DNA of 64,000 bases from Mixophyes australis (GCA_036250195.1 JAVHZZ010000003.1:329578194-329642193), one strand, 5' to 3'; counted from the stretch's first letter, positions 34,870 to 46,682 are shown. Numbers and translations: made by a program. The notes: generated from the letters alone by a model not told the origin.

Positions 34870-35833
34870 GGGTAAATGGTCAGGTCACTCTACAGAAAGA
34901 GACAAGAGGGTTGGGGGAAAGGATGATGTAGCAGTATGTTTCCTTTTATCCTGCACTTGTCCACAGACCTTTTTCTTATCATTGCTGTGAAAACAGCTAG
35001 ACTCTAGAGGCTGGCAGGTTATTTTAGCCTGGTGTGGGCTTGAGATGCGTGATATAATCTCACCCTCAACAGAATAATCTTAGTCTTAACTCTGATATAC
35101 CTACTATTAGCCGAAATTCTAAAGCTGAACACAGCCCGGACTTTAATTCTAGACAGAGCCATAACTATGGCTGTGCAAGAGGGGCAGCATCCCAGGCCGT
35201 AAATATGAAGGGGGTGCAGGGAATGGATATTTTAAATTAATGTGATTAGTTGAGGGTTTGGGGGGTTACATTTCCTTCTTGCCCTAGGTGCTAACATTTC
35301 TAGTTACAGCTCTAGACCTAATTCTAGACCTAATATTAACTAAATCCCAAGTCTGATCCCTATATGTAAACTCAGCTCTATCATTAGAGTTCTGATTTTG
35401 TCAGGGCAAAGGTCTTCCCCCGAAGTGGTCCTTCCCCTGAACCCACAGCTGTCTTAAAACAACCAATGTCTTTTGTCTATTTCCTACTGTATATTTTGGT
35501 TAAATATTCTATTTATTTAATTAGGCCTCAGATGCAGTTTTATAGATAGTTTCACAATATTTTCTCCCTCCGACTTTTACTTACCATTGAAAATGGAATA
35601 AAAGCACTGTACAAATGTGCAGTAACCTATCATCAATAAGCTTGATTGGTTTCGTGCATGGTAGACAAACGAAAATAAATATCTAATTAATTAATCGTTA
35701 GTGCTGATTTGTACCATGTTAGAAATTTACCCCTATTGTATGTATTTTAATTACATTACAGATGTTTTTAAATTAAGAAAACAATTTGTATTACAATATT
35801 TCTAATACTTTGAAAATCAAAATTGTGTGTATG
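34870..35833. other. No gene seen
   Basis: An imperfect repetition of CTAGACCTAATTCTAGAC occurs near 35310. It is otherwise unrecognised. Confidence 0.4.
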
Positions 35834-35930
35834 ATCATCAACATTTATTTATATAGCTCCACTATATTCCGTAGGGCTTTACCATTGGGAACAAACACAG
35901 TAATAAAACAATACAGGGTAAGGCAATAAA
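35834..35930 (-). mobile_element. L2-like LINE 3' tail, minus strand
   Basis: ATCATCAACATTTATTTATA is followed by TAGCTCCACTATATTCCGTA and TTGGGAACAAACACAG. It is the inverse of the tail at 30910-30988. Confidence 0.8.
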
Positions 35931-37185
35931 TTATTGTACATATGGGTTTCTACCGAAACTAGTGCTTATGTGCATGTTTATAGTTAAGTGTGTTTCTAGA
36001 ATTGAAACAATGCCTTTACCAGTACAATGTGCACCTATTGCAAATCACTGTATATCTCTAATATACAGGTGCACATCACATTATCAAGGCAGCTGGCAGA
36101 GAAAAGTGGTAGCAAATAATTATTATTTCTTTACCAAGTTTGCATGGAGTTGTTTGCACAATTTAATAATACTCTATCTTGTTCAGGCTGAGCAAACTGG
36201 TCCCTGTGGAAAAATGGCAGCAATAAATCAATAGCCCAGATGTAATCTTCGGTGTCTAGAATGCAGGGAGATTTTGGAGCATAATGGCACTGGTTGTCTA
36301 TTGTCATTCAGACATGAGCTGCATCAGAAAAAAGGCTTGTGGGAACCTGATAAGAGTTGGTCAAAAGTGGGCCATAAATCAAATGTAGGCAGCATTCTGC
36401 TGATTTCACACACATGCTCACTGGAAAAAGTGATAGATCTGCAATTTACTGCTTATCACATCTGCTAGAAGTTTCATAATACCCAAGGCTGACCTTCGCT
36501 GGGTAAACACGCTGGCTGACTACCTGTTTCAAATGAAAATATGTATGTATAGTGTCTCTGCTTATTGGAGACAAGAAAATTGCTATGGAAATAGCCATCG
36601 AAACAGGGTGATACAGGGGGTTTGATGGTTTATAAATAAATGATTTCTCTGCTTCTTGAAAAAGATCAGAATTTATCAAATAATTGTTTTGTCATCTCTT
36701 GGTAATTCATATATAATATGCAAAAAGAATGATCATTGTAGAAAATGGAAGGTGTATTTTATTTTCTATCTTTTTGCATTATTCATTTCTACAGACCCCA
36801 CATTTTCTATTGAGCTACAATAGTGACAGATGAAGAGAGATACAAGAGATGGAGAGGTTTTGTCGTTTGGAAGCTCTTAAAATTCCTTTTAGGAGATGAA
36901 TCGTTCCTACAAGAAACACTGATTTGTGCAATGTTCCTACAATAGTAAGACTATAACAGCAAAGGTTCATTTATAAACTGGAGCTGGAGTGCAAACGTCC
37001 CGCAAATGACAAAGCCTCTTATAGCCAAGACCTATATAAAATATTAATGTGGAGCAAATGTAGTGTATTGGAAGAAAAGGGGAACTGCTTTCATTAATTA
37101 TGGGGATGGTCATAATGTGATAGTAAGGTTCCCATATATTTTAAGCTTGTAAGAAGAGCCTTCATACCTCTCTGTCTATATTACC
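35931..37185. other. No gene seen
   Basis: ORFs at 35962-36468 and 36446-36679 show no domain. Confidence 0.4.
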
Positions 37186-37424
37186 CATAATTGGCTACTC
37201 TCCCGGAATGTCTGGGAGACTCCCAAATTTGTGGGAGTCCTCTCAGACTCCCAGAAGAGCAGAGCAACCTCCCACATCCCAGCCAGTTCGGTAAGTCAAA
37301 TGGAGGGGTTGGGGCTTAATGGTACGATTCTCGCATCATGATCTGATTCTACTAGCTCCGCCCCTACACGCCCACCTGCCCCCCAGACCTCCCGGAAAAT
37401 AAATTGTCAAAGTTAGCAAGTATG
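37186..37424. mobile_element. MITE with CATACTTGCC-type ends
   Basis: It begins CATAATTGGCTACTCTCCCG and ends GTTAGCAAGTATG. Interior CCGGAATGTCTGGGAGACTC and a GTGGGAGTC inverse form an internal hairpin. It is the same family as the interrupted copy at 50736-53025. Confidence 0.7.
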
Positions 37425-37439
37425 GTATTACCCAATATT

Positions 37440-37530
37440 GTTTTATTGTTTTATTACTGTGTTTGTTTCCAATTGTAAAGCACTGTTGGATTTGCTGGAG
37501 CTATATAAATAATTTTGATGATAATGGTGA
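37440..37530 (+). mobile_element. L2-like LINE 3' tail
   Basis: GTTTCCAATTGTAAAGCACT is followed by TTTGCTGGAGCTATATAAAT and TTTTGATGATAATGG. Confidence 0.75.
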
Positions 37531-38494
37531 TGCTTAGGAAGAATTTTTTTACCTATTTTTTAGTGATTTACACGACAGTTTGCAATTCGCCTCATTCTCT
37601 ACAGGAAAATCACTATGTAAATCTCCACTGTTATTTTAGAGTCAAATACACAAATTTGTACTATGCATGCCCAAGAAAAAAACGTATGTCTACGTCCGTA
37701 TGCATATTTGTCATTTGACACTGACTTCTTATGTCAGAGAGATGTAAAGGTGAAAGGAAGAGGCGAGTACAGACTCACACAGAAACGCAGATACACCTGT
37801 CAGTAGCCGTATCACTTGAGGGCTGTTACAAATACCTAGCAGCTTCTGATTGGCTGATTGCAGATTGTCCTCTGAAGTTGATAGGACTTTCCTCATTAAA
37901 CATATATATATTATATGATATTGTTGACAAATTTTAGAAATAATTAGGAAGAAGGAAAATTATACCTGCTGTATTATAGAGGACTTTCATTAAAATCAAG
38001 CCTAATAGTAAATGTATTTTCTCTGTGTCAAAACAGATATTACAAAACTCTTCTTCTGCTTCCGATCTGGTTGGGTGTAAGTGTATCTGATGGACACCTG
38101 ACATAAACCTAGCAGTATTTAAATTGGTGCAGAAAGCCCATAGAAATACATTGCTTATTGAAATGAATAGTGGACATGCTACATGAAAGAAAGAAAGAAA
38201 TGTAAACAAAGACAAGTCCCATCAATTATCTATTCAAATGAATAGAAAAAAACAGCTATTTTGTTCAGCAGAATAAAATCGCCCAAATCACCAGATTTTA
38301 AAATAAACCAGTGTTTAATTGATTGAAGAATTTGGGGAATGAATTATTGATTTATTTATGGCAACTTGATTTCAACTTCGGAACAAAATAACCGTTAGTG
38401 GTATTTTTATCAGTTGTGCATGTCAGGATCACAATGATTTTGATGGAAGCTGCTTACCAGTAGTTGAGTAAAGAGGCGCAGACATGCCCCCACC

Positions 38495-38870
38495 ATACAA
38501 TAGAGAGAGCATTCTTGTGTTTCCCATAGAATAGAGAGCATTTCTATGAGCGCCGTACAATACAGAGAGCAGCCTTGTGACCGCTATTAAGACACAGAGA
38601 GTGTTTCTATGACCCCCATACAATACAGAGAGCAGCCTTGTGACCGCTATTAAGACACAGAGAGTGTTTCTATGACCCCCATACAATACAGAGAGCAGCC
38701 TTGTGACCGCTATTACAACACAGAGAGTGTTTCTATGACCCCCATACAATACAGAGAGCATCCTTGTGACCGCTATTACAACATAGAGTGTTGCTATGAC
38801 CCCCATACAATACAGAGAGCATTTTTGTGACCGCAATAAAGAGAGCATCCTAGTGACCGCCATATATTAA
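38495..38870. repeat. 63-bp tandem array, about 5-6 copies
   Basis: The CCTTGTGACCG landmark recurs at about 63-bp spacing (near 38571, 38634, 38697, 38760, 38821). Each unit is itself two diverged ~31-bp halves (GACCGCTATTA...CACAGAGAG and GACCCCCATACAA...CAGAGAG). Because 63 is a multiple of 3, a 144-codon minus-strand ORF stays open through it. It is repeat-derived and not supported as a gene. Confidence 0.93.
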
Positions 38871-39125
38871 AAAACTATTTTTGTGACTGCCACACAATAC
38901 CACGCTTCTCATCATGAATTAACCCCTCCTCAAAATCATTAAATCCAGCCTCATCATAACAACTCCTTCAACATTATTAATCCCTTTATAATCATTAACT
39001 AACTCATTCTGAATAAAAATGAATCGCCACTTCATCAATTAAATGCATTCATATTCATTAGCGCCCTAATTACCTCTCTCAAAAGACTGTAATGTGTGCA
39101 CAGTGTGTATGTTCCTTGATATGTG

Positions 39126-39550
39126 TGTCTAGAGTATCTGTCCCTGTAAATGGGTAAAAAGTGTCTGTCACTGTATATGTGCGCCAGTGTCTGTAACATA
39201 ACTGTGTGCCCCATCTCTGTACAAGTAATTGGGCTTGCGTGCTGGGTCAGTACTTTCGCGCGTCCTCGGATCTGAATCGAGGCAAAACGTCATTGTTGCG
39301 TTGTTGGATCTCAAGGCTTTTAGATTCCATAAGTACCTTTCTCCCCAGGAGATCCAGCGCCATTGCTCACACAGAAACAGGGGTAGCAGTGTTCTTGTCA
39401 CTTGACAAAAATTGACTGGAAGTTACTGGAAATTAATGTTATTGAGGTTAATAATTATGTTGAAATGTGTGCCCAGTTTCTCTCCCTGTAAATGAGAGTC
39501 CAGTGTCTCTACCTGTAGATGTGTGTCCAGTGTCTCTACCTGTAAACTGA
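39126..39550. repeat. Degenerate ~26-bp minisatellite interrupted by a hAT fragment
   Basis: The units resemble GTGTCTCTACCTGTAAATG. They occur at 39126-39216 and resume at 39457-39550. The hAT fragment 39225-39455 lies between. Confidence 0.6.
39225..39455 (+). mobile_element. Internal hAT fragment
   Basis: It matches 23930-24290 of the intact copy: GTACTTTCGCG, CTCGGATCTGAAT, GAGGCAAAACGTCAT, CATTGCTCACACAGAAACAG and TTATTGAGGTTAATAAT. It carries only one copy of the 60-bp block that is triplicated at 24050-24240. No termini are present. Confidence 0.85.
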
Positions 39551-41025
39551 GTTTCTAATACATGACCTACCATATGATGTCAAGGTGTTTGCCAGGTACT
39601 GCAGTGTGGGTATAATAAGGAGAACCATCAGAAGGATGGTAAGTAGTCTGCAGTGCCCCTACTTGGAAAACAAGAAAAGGGGAGGGATTCAGGTCGCTCC
39701 CAACTTTTGTAAAATGACCGTTATCTAAGCAGACCTGCCCCCATGAGTCGCCTTCACTGCCGGGTGAAATATAAATAAATAATTTTTATTTTCTTTAAAT
39801 TGAAAAAATAAAATACATTGGGTAATGTGGTAGGTTCTATGGCCAATCAACCCCTGAATAGAAACTAAAAACAAATAGTAGTCCAACTCAGTACTGAATC
39901 AGATTCATAGGTGTTTCTGCTCAAAAATATAAAGACCAGTTTGTTTAGTGGGAGCAATAATTAAAGCACAGATATCTGTCCGGACAGTACTTGATAGAAT
40001 TCATCTGCCAAATAGCAGTCTTTGCACACCATACAAACCATGGAAGTATATGATAAAGACCAAGCCAATGTTAGTAAATCCTATGCAAAAATTATGAAAT
40101 CATACCTTTAAATATGTCACACTTAGTCTTGCAGTCTGTTTCCGGTCTGGGGGCCTCTGTCTGTCCAAATCAAGGTAAAAATTAGAAGGGGTGCAACTTG
40201 TAAACTAATGCCACGATCTGCCAGCTGGAGGGGATCTACTGTTTGGCCACCTCTGCTTTAATCCATCCCCCAAATGCCTTACATTGAGCCCAGCTTTCAG
40301 AATTCCTACTCTACCAGCTACCCAGTAAGTAGTCAGGAAGGATTCCCCCAGGGCAATTAGCAAGCCCTGCAGCTGCTTCCCATTGTCCAAGAAGGGTATG
40401 CTGTGGCATAAATAAGCCTATTATGTGTTCACTTATGAATCTACTCCTTTGATGCTATAACATATTGCAATTAAAACATTGAGGTCCTGGCACGGTTTCA
40501 CAAGATAAACACAATTGCACTCCACAGACTTGATCTCAGGATCTCTGGACTTGGTGGATCAGCCAGGTGATTAACAGGAGGAGCTGCTTATCAGAGCCCC
40601 TGTCTAGAATAACACACACCTCATAAGTGTGCCTATGAACATGTTCTCTCAGGGGCAGATTCAGGGTGTTCATCTGTTGCTTGATTATTGTGCCTTGTAC
40701 CATAGTCCAGTTCTTCCTTAATTCTTGTTTGCCAAATGATTAACTGGATTCTGACCTCGGTTTTTTTTCTGACAACCGCTCTGCCTCTGATATTCCTGGC
40801 TTGATCCTGACTTTGTTCCTGGACCACTCTTCTGACTACCAGCAATAGGGATTCTTCCCTTAACTTTACATTGTAGCAGCACCTCTGTCTCCAGAACCAT
40901 GTCACTGATCTAAGGTTCAAGACAGATCCTTTTTAATAATGTAAATGTTGTACATTCTTTACTCTTTCATTATGTAAAACTTTGCTGTATTTTCATTATT
41001 CTGATGAAAAAAAATATAGATTAGG
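39551..41025. other. No gene seen; degraded repeats
   Basis: 40640-40910 is a pyrimidine-rich segment with repeated CTGAC motifs of a style common in frog repeats. ORFs at 40205-40390 and 40633-40920 show no domain. Confidence 0.4.
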
Positions 41026-41482
41026 AGCCTGAAGGAGTCTGGTGGATGCCATCCTGTAGGAGCCTGGTGGATACCATCCTGTAGAAGCCGGGTGGATACC
41101 ATCCTGAAGGAGCCTGGTGGATACCATCCTGTAGAAGCCGGGTGGATACCATCCTGAAGGAGCCTGGTGGATACCATCCTAAAGAAGCCTGGTGGATACC
41201 ATCCTGAGGGAGCCTGGTGGATTCCTTCCTGAAGGAGCCTGGTGGATACCATCCTGAAGGTGCCTGGTGGATACCTTCCTGAAAGAGCCTGGTGGATACC
41301 CTCCTGAGGGAGCCTGGTGGATACCATCCTGAGGGAGCCTGGTGGATACCTTCCTGAAGGAGCCTGGTGGATACCATCCTGAAGGAGCCTGGTGGATACC
41401 ATCCTGAAGGAGCCTGGCGGATACCATCCTGAAGGATCCTGGTGGATACCCACCTGAAGGAGCCTGGTGGATACCTTCCTAG
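41026..41482. repeat. 25-bp tandem array, about 18 copies
   Basis: The unit is ATCCTGAAGGAGCCTGGTGG plus ATACC. Variants are at AAGG, AGGG or TAGA and at ATC or TTC. On the minus strand no frame contains a stop, so three long overlapping ORFs (up to 240 codons) arise. All are products of the repeat and not genes. Confidence 0.97.
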
Positions 41483-41497
41483 GACCAGGGACACCTA

Positions 41498-41582
41498 GGG
41501 GTAAATGTATCAAAGTGCGAGTTTCAACTCTCCTGAGAAAATCGCTGGAGTTGCAAACTCGCAGCTTGATACATTTACCCCC
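41498..41582. mobile_element. 85-bp foldback MITE
   Basis: Ends are GGGGTAAATGTATCAA and TTGATACATTTACCCCC. TA flanks it at 41496-41497 and 41583-41584. Inner arms GCGAGTTTCAACTC and GTTGCAAACTCGC pair imperfectly. It sits exactly at the 5' end of a family A copy. Confidence 0.9.
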
Positions 41583-41584
41583 TA

Positions 41585-41897
41585 GAGTCATTAAGGAAAG
41601 TAAGGCAAAAAAGGAGTAAATCTTCTCCAGGACAAACCATGTTACAATGCAAGGGGTGCAAATTAGTTTATAATTTTGCACATAAGTGAAATACTAGCTG
41701 GTTTTTCACCTAGCACACAAATACTTGATATCTTTATTTTTGCACTGAAATTTAAAGTTGATCTAGAACATGCCGTACCCAAACTATAAATCTGTCCCCA
41801 CATTTTAAATTTACCTTGCCCTCCAATGCAATATGGTTTTTCCCAGGTGTAAAGTTACTCCTTTTTTATGCTTTGCTGTCCTTAAAGACTCAGGCCC
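41585..41897 (+). mobile_element. Family A element, 5' end clipped by a MITE
   Basis: It begins GAGTCATTAAGGAAAGTAAG, without the GGGCCT terminus, and ends AAAGACTCAGGCCC. The interior is standard family A. Confidence 0.88.
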
Positions 41898-43450
41898 CTT
41901 GTGAGCAGCTGGTTTGGCCAGCGGTGCCAGTAGGAGTAGTCAGCAACAACTAATTGCTTACAACCAGCAAAATCTCATAATGCATGGGAGCAGAGCAATG
42001 CATGTATGCATTGACCTGCAAAACCTAATGTCATTTGAGCATTTAACTGTAGGGCAAATTTATAACCGTATGGCTAAAAAATTGCAGCTGCATGTGTGTA
42101 TATTGAGTTGTATGTATCTTAATATACAATATAGTACTGTTTATTCTACACTACACATGCATGACACATTTGTAACAAGTATCACACCAGCACCATCATA
42201 AATGTGTAAATAATTAGAATGGTACAACCTATATTTACCCCAATCACATTAATAAATTGTGCTTACATGTGAGGTCACAGGTTACAAACAGAAAAAAGAA
42301 GCTATAAAACCTTCAGTTAAATTCTTATAATGAGAATAAGCATAATTGAACAATGTAGCTGAGCAAAAGATTGGCTATAACTCTAGAGCTGCATGACATT
42401 ATTAACAACCTGAATTATGGAAACAAATATTTTTTTTCTTTTAGTTAGGCTTAAACATTTTGAAAAATGTTTAGTGGAATATTCACTTCATTCCGCATTT
42501 GGGGAGAGTTTTTTTTAGTGGAATTTGGCTTTAAATGTTTATATTTCACCCAGAATTGCCCAAACACAGATCACATTATAAATGGCTCAGTCACACTAGC
42601 CGCTGCTGTTAGAAGGACTGGGGATTTATATATATAGAGAGAGAGACACATAGAAACAGAGAAAGAACAAGAGTGAGAAGGATAAAGGAAAGAAGAGAGA
42701 AAAAGAGTGTAAAGAAAAGAGAGAGAGAGAAGTACAGACAGAGACATGGGAAGATACCCCTATGCCAAAAAAACAAAGCTACTTTTTCCCAAACTGCTGA
42801 GATTAGATTAAGATGGTAGTTTGGCATCCATATGTTGCTGGCAGACGTGCAGAAGAACAAGTTTCTGGCAGTCTCACCAGCTTTTTTAACTATGGCTGGA
42901 GCGGAACTGCAGCCTCTGGGTTACCAGTTGCCGCACTAAGCGTTGAGTCTGTTTTAGGGCAACAGATTTTGGCAGTGTGCATACTGGAGTTTTGGGGGTA
43001 TGGAACTAGTAAAATTACTTTTTACCCTGATAGATGAATTTCTGCCGATGTCAATTGCGTCTGATGTATGGCATCTGACATATTAGCTCTATTGTTAAGA
43101 CAGAGAGTGGCAGTGTGGGAAGGGAACAGGAGGCCTCTCTAGAATGTGAGGCTTTGCATTGCAGGCATGAGGATGTTGTTAGTGCTGTTGCTTCTGTGGT
43201 TTGGGCCACATCGGTGGGTGAGCTTAGAAATGTTTACTCTGTTGACCCGAGCACTGACATCTACTCCAGCATGGATGGGTGCATATAGTTCTCAACTTGG
43301 CTTACTTATCCTGTCCCTGAGCCTGAGCATGCAGCATGACCTAGGTGGTGATCCCCATATTCCACCTCCTTCATGTTGGAGTTCTTCACACTAGTCTATG
43401 GGACACGAGCAAAAATGACTGTTACTTCTGTAGGAAAAAATCCTCATGCT
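41898..43450. other. No gene seen
   Basis: A purine-rich tract lies at 42640-42750. Several short ORFs at 41914-42201 and 42813-43394 lack domains. Confidence 0.4.
42640..42750. repeat. GA-rich low-complexity tract
   Basis: It is almost entirely A and G on the plus strand, with GAGAGAGA runs. Confidence 0.85.
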
Positions 43451-43792
43451 GGACAGCATGGTGGCTTAGTGGTTAGCACTTCTGCCTCACAGCACTGGGG
43501 TCATGAGTTCAATTCCCAACCATGGCCTTATCTGTGTGGAGTTTGTATGTTCTCCCCGTGTTTGCGTGGGTTTCCTCCAGGTGCTCCAGTTTCCTCCCAC
43601 ACTACAAAAACATACTAGTAGGTTAATTGGCTGCTATCAAAATTGATCTCTGTCTGTGTGTGTGTGTGTGTGTGTTAGGGTATTTAGACTGTAAGCCCCA
43701 ATGGGGCAGGGACTGATGTGAGTGAGTTCTCTGTACAGCGCTGCGGAATTAGTGGCGCTACATAAATAAAATGATGATGATGATGATAAGGT
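43451..43792 (+). mobile_element. Full-length V-SINE
   Basis: The tRNA-derived head has an A box TGGCTTAGTGG (43462-43472) and a B box GAGTTCAATTC (43505-43515). The V-SINE central domain follows (GTTTGTATGTTCTCCCCGTG, then TGGGTTTCCTCCAGGTGCTC, then CTCCCACACTACAAAAACAT), then a (TG)n stretch and ATGGGGCAGGGACTGATGTG. The L2-type tail is GTACAGCGCTGCGGAATTAG...TATATAAAT-like with (TGA)n. Both Pol III boxes look usable. The ORF at 43373-43618 is a shadow. Flanking duplications are unclear. Confidence 0.93.
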
Positions 43793-43987
43793 GTCTTGCT
43801 GTCATTCCTTGTTCGGATATTCTGAGAATTGAATGCCCACTAAAGAGCATGCAGTTTGAGCTATCTAGCCTATCAGAAACAGTCAAAAATCTTTCATTGG
43901 TGGTTTTGACTAAGTAGTCTGCGGTTTAGGTGTTTTGAAGCCGCTACACATTGCCGGCAGTTTAACACTACAGTCTCAAACAGACCT

Positions 43988-44162
43988 TTTCTCTCCTCTT
44001 CCCTCTTCTCTCTCCACAGGCTGCGCCACGGCAAAAACAAACAACGAGATTGGCAAACGGAACATCCGAAGAATCCGTAACGGCAGCACCAATCCCTAAC
44101 AAACCCCTGTCAAGCGCAGACGTCCAAGGTAAGCTCACCAACGAGAGCCCCCACCACCCGTT
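43988..44162 (+). other. Exon-like insert flanked by 12-bp direct repeats
   Basis: TCAAACAGACCT occurs at 43976-43987 and 44163-44174. Between them is a long pyrimidine tract, a strong 3' splice site (CTCTCTCCACAG|GCTG, AG at 44018-44019), a 109-bp segment (44020-44128) open in one frame, and a strong 5' splice site (CCAAG|GTAAGC at 44129). The open frame starts AAPRQKQTTRLANGTSEES and has no recognised domain. There is no poly(A). The surrounding DNA looks like an older inverted-repeat element. Confidence 0.55.
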
Positions 44163-44174
44163 TCAAACAGACCT

Positions 44175-45349
44175 ATAGTAATTGCGGCAGTTTGAAGCAC
44201 TGAACCGCTGCTGATGTGCAGTGGTTTAAAAAAAACACCATCAAACATGAATTTTAGTATATTTAGCCCCAAGTTCAGCAGTTTTATATATTTCTCTTGC
44301 AATGCTTTGCTGTGTTAGTCCTGCCCTTATTGCTATCCCAACTATGTCTTTACAGACTATTAATTCTGCAAAAATTCAAAACTATGGAAAAAAATAACTC
44401 AAAGATCTTTCCCCTTAAATGGCCTTAAAGTGTAAAATAATTTGTCACTCAATGGACACAATTCCCATAAGAGAAATTAAATATATTTAAGTTATTGCAA
44501 TTAACAGGAAAATAGATTGAAGGAAACTCTAGACTATGGGATCCCATAACCAACAATGTATTTTCATAGGCTTATATACATATTGAAGACAGACCTTCAT
44601 TTAAAGGATAAATGACAAATATATGCACTTAATTATTGTTTTGCAAAATTAAATAGCCTTGAGCGTTGCAATTTATTTCAATAGACACAAATTCCATTTT
44701 TATTTTATGTGTTGCTTTGTTGTGGTACTTCTCCAATTTAGTACTTTGGTTTGCAGTTACAGCTTAATGATGATGTTTACTTTGAGACTAACTATAGTTA
44801 CTTTCTACAGATACAATAGCAATATGCTGAAGAAAAGGAGAAGCAGAGCTCCAAAAGAAACAACTTTATTAATTTATAACCCTGAAAAATGCAGGACATT
44901 TTTATGTGAATCCATTTTATTCTATGCACATAAGTTAGAGCACACTGCCATTCTATGTTTTTGATGGTTTATGCAACATTTTGGATGAAGCAGAGCTATT
45001 CACAGCGCCAGTCTGGCCTATTCGGATCCTGAGGGGTTCCTCGGTGGGCCCTTCTTGCTGAGGACCCTGATCTCTTCCCTATGTCACAAATCCTCCCGAC
45101 CTCCTCTTCTTCGCTTTGCATCTAGACAGATGAGCCTGACCAAGCGCAGCTGCAGGCAGCATACACAGGTATCAAGGAGGAGGAGTGCAGACTATTAAAG
45201 TGTCCTTCATGCCCTCAGCAAGCTGACCATGCCCCTCAGTGTACTGACCACACCCCATCATCAATTGACCATGCCCATTCTAGGGGCATATTATTTTAAT
45301 GACACCTGCTTTCCACAGTGGGACCTTCAAGCCTCAGTGAGACACCAGG
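44175..45349. other. No gene seen
   Basis: CAGCGCCAGTCTGGCC at 45005 resembles a hAT terminus, but no partner end or target duplication was found. Confidence 0.4.
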
Positions 45350-45990
45350 GGGCCTGATTCTTTAAGACACGCAAAACAAATGTTAATTGCGTTTTTTTTA
45401 AACCTCACGTAAATCAGGCATATGCACATCGATATTCAACAAGGAGCAGATCTAAATATATGTCTGTTGATGAATACGCATCTAGGTCAGCTCTGCTCTG
45501 CCAGACAATACACTGCAGGATACGTCCAATACCTATGGGGAACATAGTCTTTAATGACAAAACATAGTTTGTTTGTTTTTTCTTGGGGAGGGGGTTGTAT
45601 AAAATACATTTATCAGGATGTTGTTAATGTCTACTTTACATAAAGTACATTTTTACAGTTGCTGATTGCAAACATATTTTATAGCATGTACATGTGACCA
45701 TCATCACCAGTAATCTGCACTTACACCAGACCTGTAGCTGGTGCAAGTGATACGACAGAAAAACACGTACCTTAGAGATGCCCAAAGCTTGAATTGGACA
45801 TTGCAGCATGCAGTTGAGCTTGGTACGCCCTTACTGCACATTGACTATGTGCATACGCCCATTCCCCTCCCTGTTCCGCGGCTGAAATCGTAGGCTATCG
45901 CAAGGGTCCTTTGCACTCAAAGATGAACTGGATGTTGCGGTGTTCACTGGAGTATGGTCTGGGCATATGCAAAGCGATTTAGCACAAATA
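45350..45990 (+). mobile_element. Family B element, right end lost
   Basis: It starts GGGCCTGATTC and matches the interior of 20483-21236 (TATTCAACAAGGAG, CTGTAGCTGGTGCAAGTGAT, ACATTGACTATGTGCATACG). It fades after GCGATTTAGCAC near 45985 without the terminal repeat. Confidence 0.88.
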
Positions 45991-46350
45991 GGCCAATGGA
46001 TGTCTGAAAAATTTAAAAAAATGTTCTTAATGTATTGCTTACTATCCCTTTGTATCACCCACTTAATTAATCTGAACTTATTCCTTTTTCTCTTTAAAAA
46101 CTGCTAGTTTAACCTAGAGATGAGCGGGCTCGGATTATCGTAATCTGAGCCCACCCGAACAGTGCGGATCCGACGGCGATCCGAGCACTGTTCGGGTATT
46201 TCTGGCGGGGAGAATCAGTGAAAGCGAGGCTGAGACTCCAAATCCCGCCATCGGATTCTTGCGAGACTCGGATAGTATAAATTCCCCGCTTGCCGCCGCC
46301 ATCTTCAGTCGGGCTAAGAACAGGGAAGAGGGAGGTTGGATTTTTTAGTG

Positions 46351-46572
46351 GTGCTATGTCCTGTCACTCTGTCCTGCTGAATCCAGTGGTTACTTTGTCT
46401 TGTGCTCTGTCCTGCTGATCAGTCCAGTGGTGCTTTGTCCTTTGCTCTGTCCTGCTGAGTCCAGTGGTGCTTTGTCCAGTGCTCTGTCCTGCTGAGTCCA
46501 GTGGTGCTGTGTCCTGTGCTCTGTCCTGCTGAGTCCAGTGGTGCTGTGTCCTGTGCTCTGTCCTGCTAAGTC
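46351..46572. repeat. 37-bp tandem array in a hAT element
   Basis: The unit is GAGTCCAGTGGTGCTGTGTC plus CTGTGCTCTGTCCTGCT, with about six copies. An open minus-strand frame over it is repeat-derived. Confidence 0.92.
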
Positions 46573-46682
46573 CATTGTTATTAAAAACTTCTTAAAAAAA
46601 TTCTAAAAAAAATAAAAAAAATTATAAAAAAATTATACAAAAATAAATAAAAAAATTATAAAAAAAGTTTAAAAAAAATTCT
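46573..46682. repeat. A-rich low-complexity tract
   Basis: It is a run of A interrupted by TTAT and TTC, between the two arrays. Confidence 0.85.

Noticed and set aside
38429..38863. 144-codon minus-strand ORF with a 21-residue repeat
   Set aside because: The 63-bp array preserves frame by its length. No start context, signal peptide or known domain.
40959..41681. 240-codon minus-strand ORF
   Set aside because: It is entirely a translation of the 25-bp tandem array and its flanking repeats.
43462..43515. tRNA gene (A and B boxes present)
   Set aside because: The boxes belong to the V-SINE head. The cloverleaf is not preserved and the SINE body follows directly.
45005..45340. Possible hAT element starting CAGCGCCAGTCTGGCC
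   Set aside because: No matching 3' terminus or 8-bp duplication could be found.
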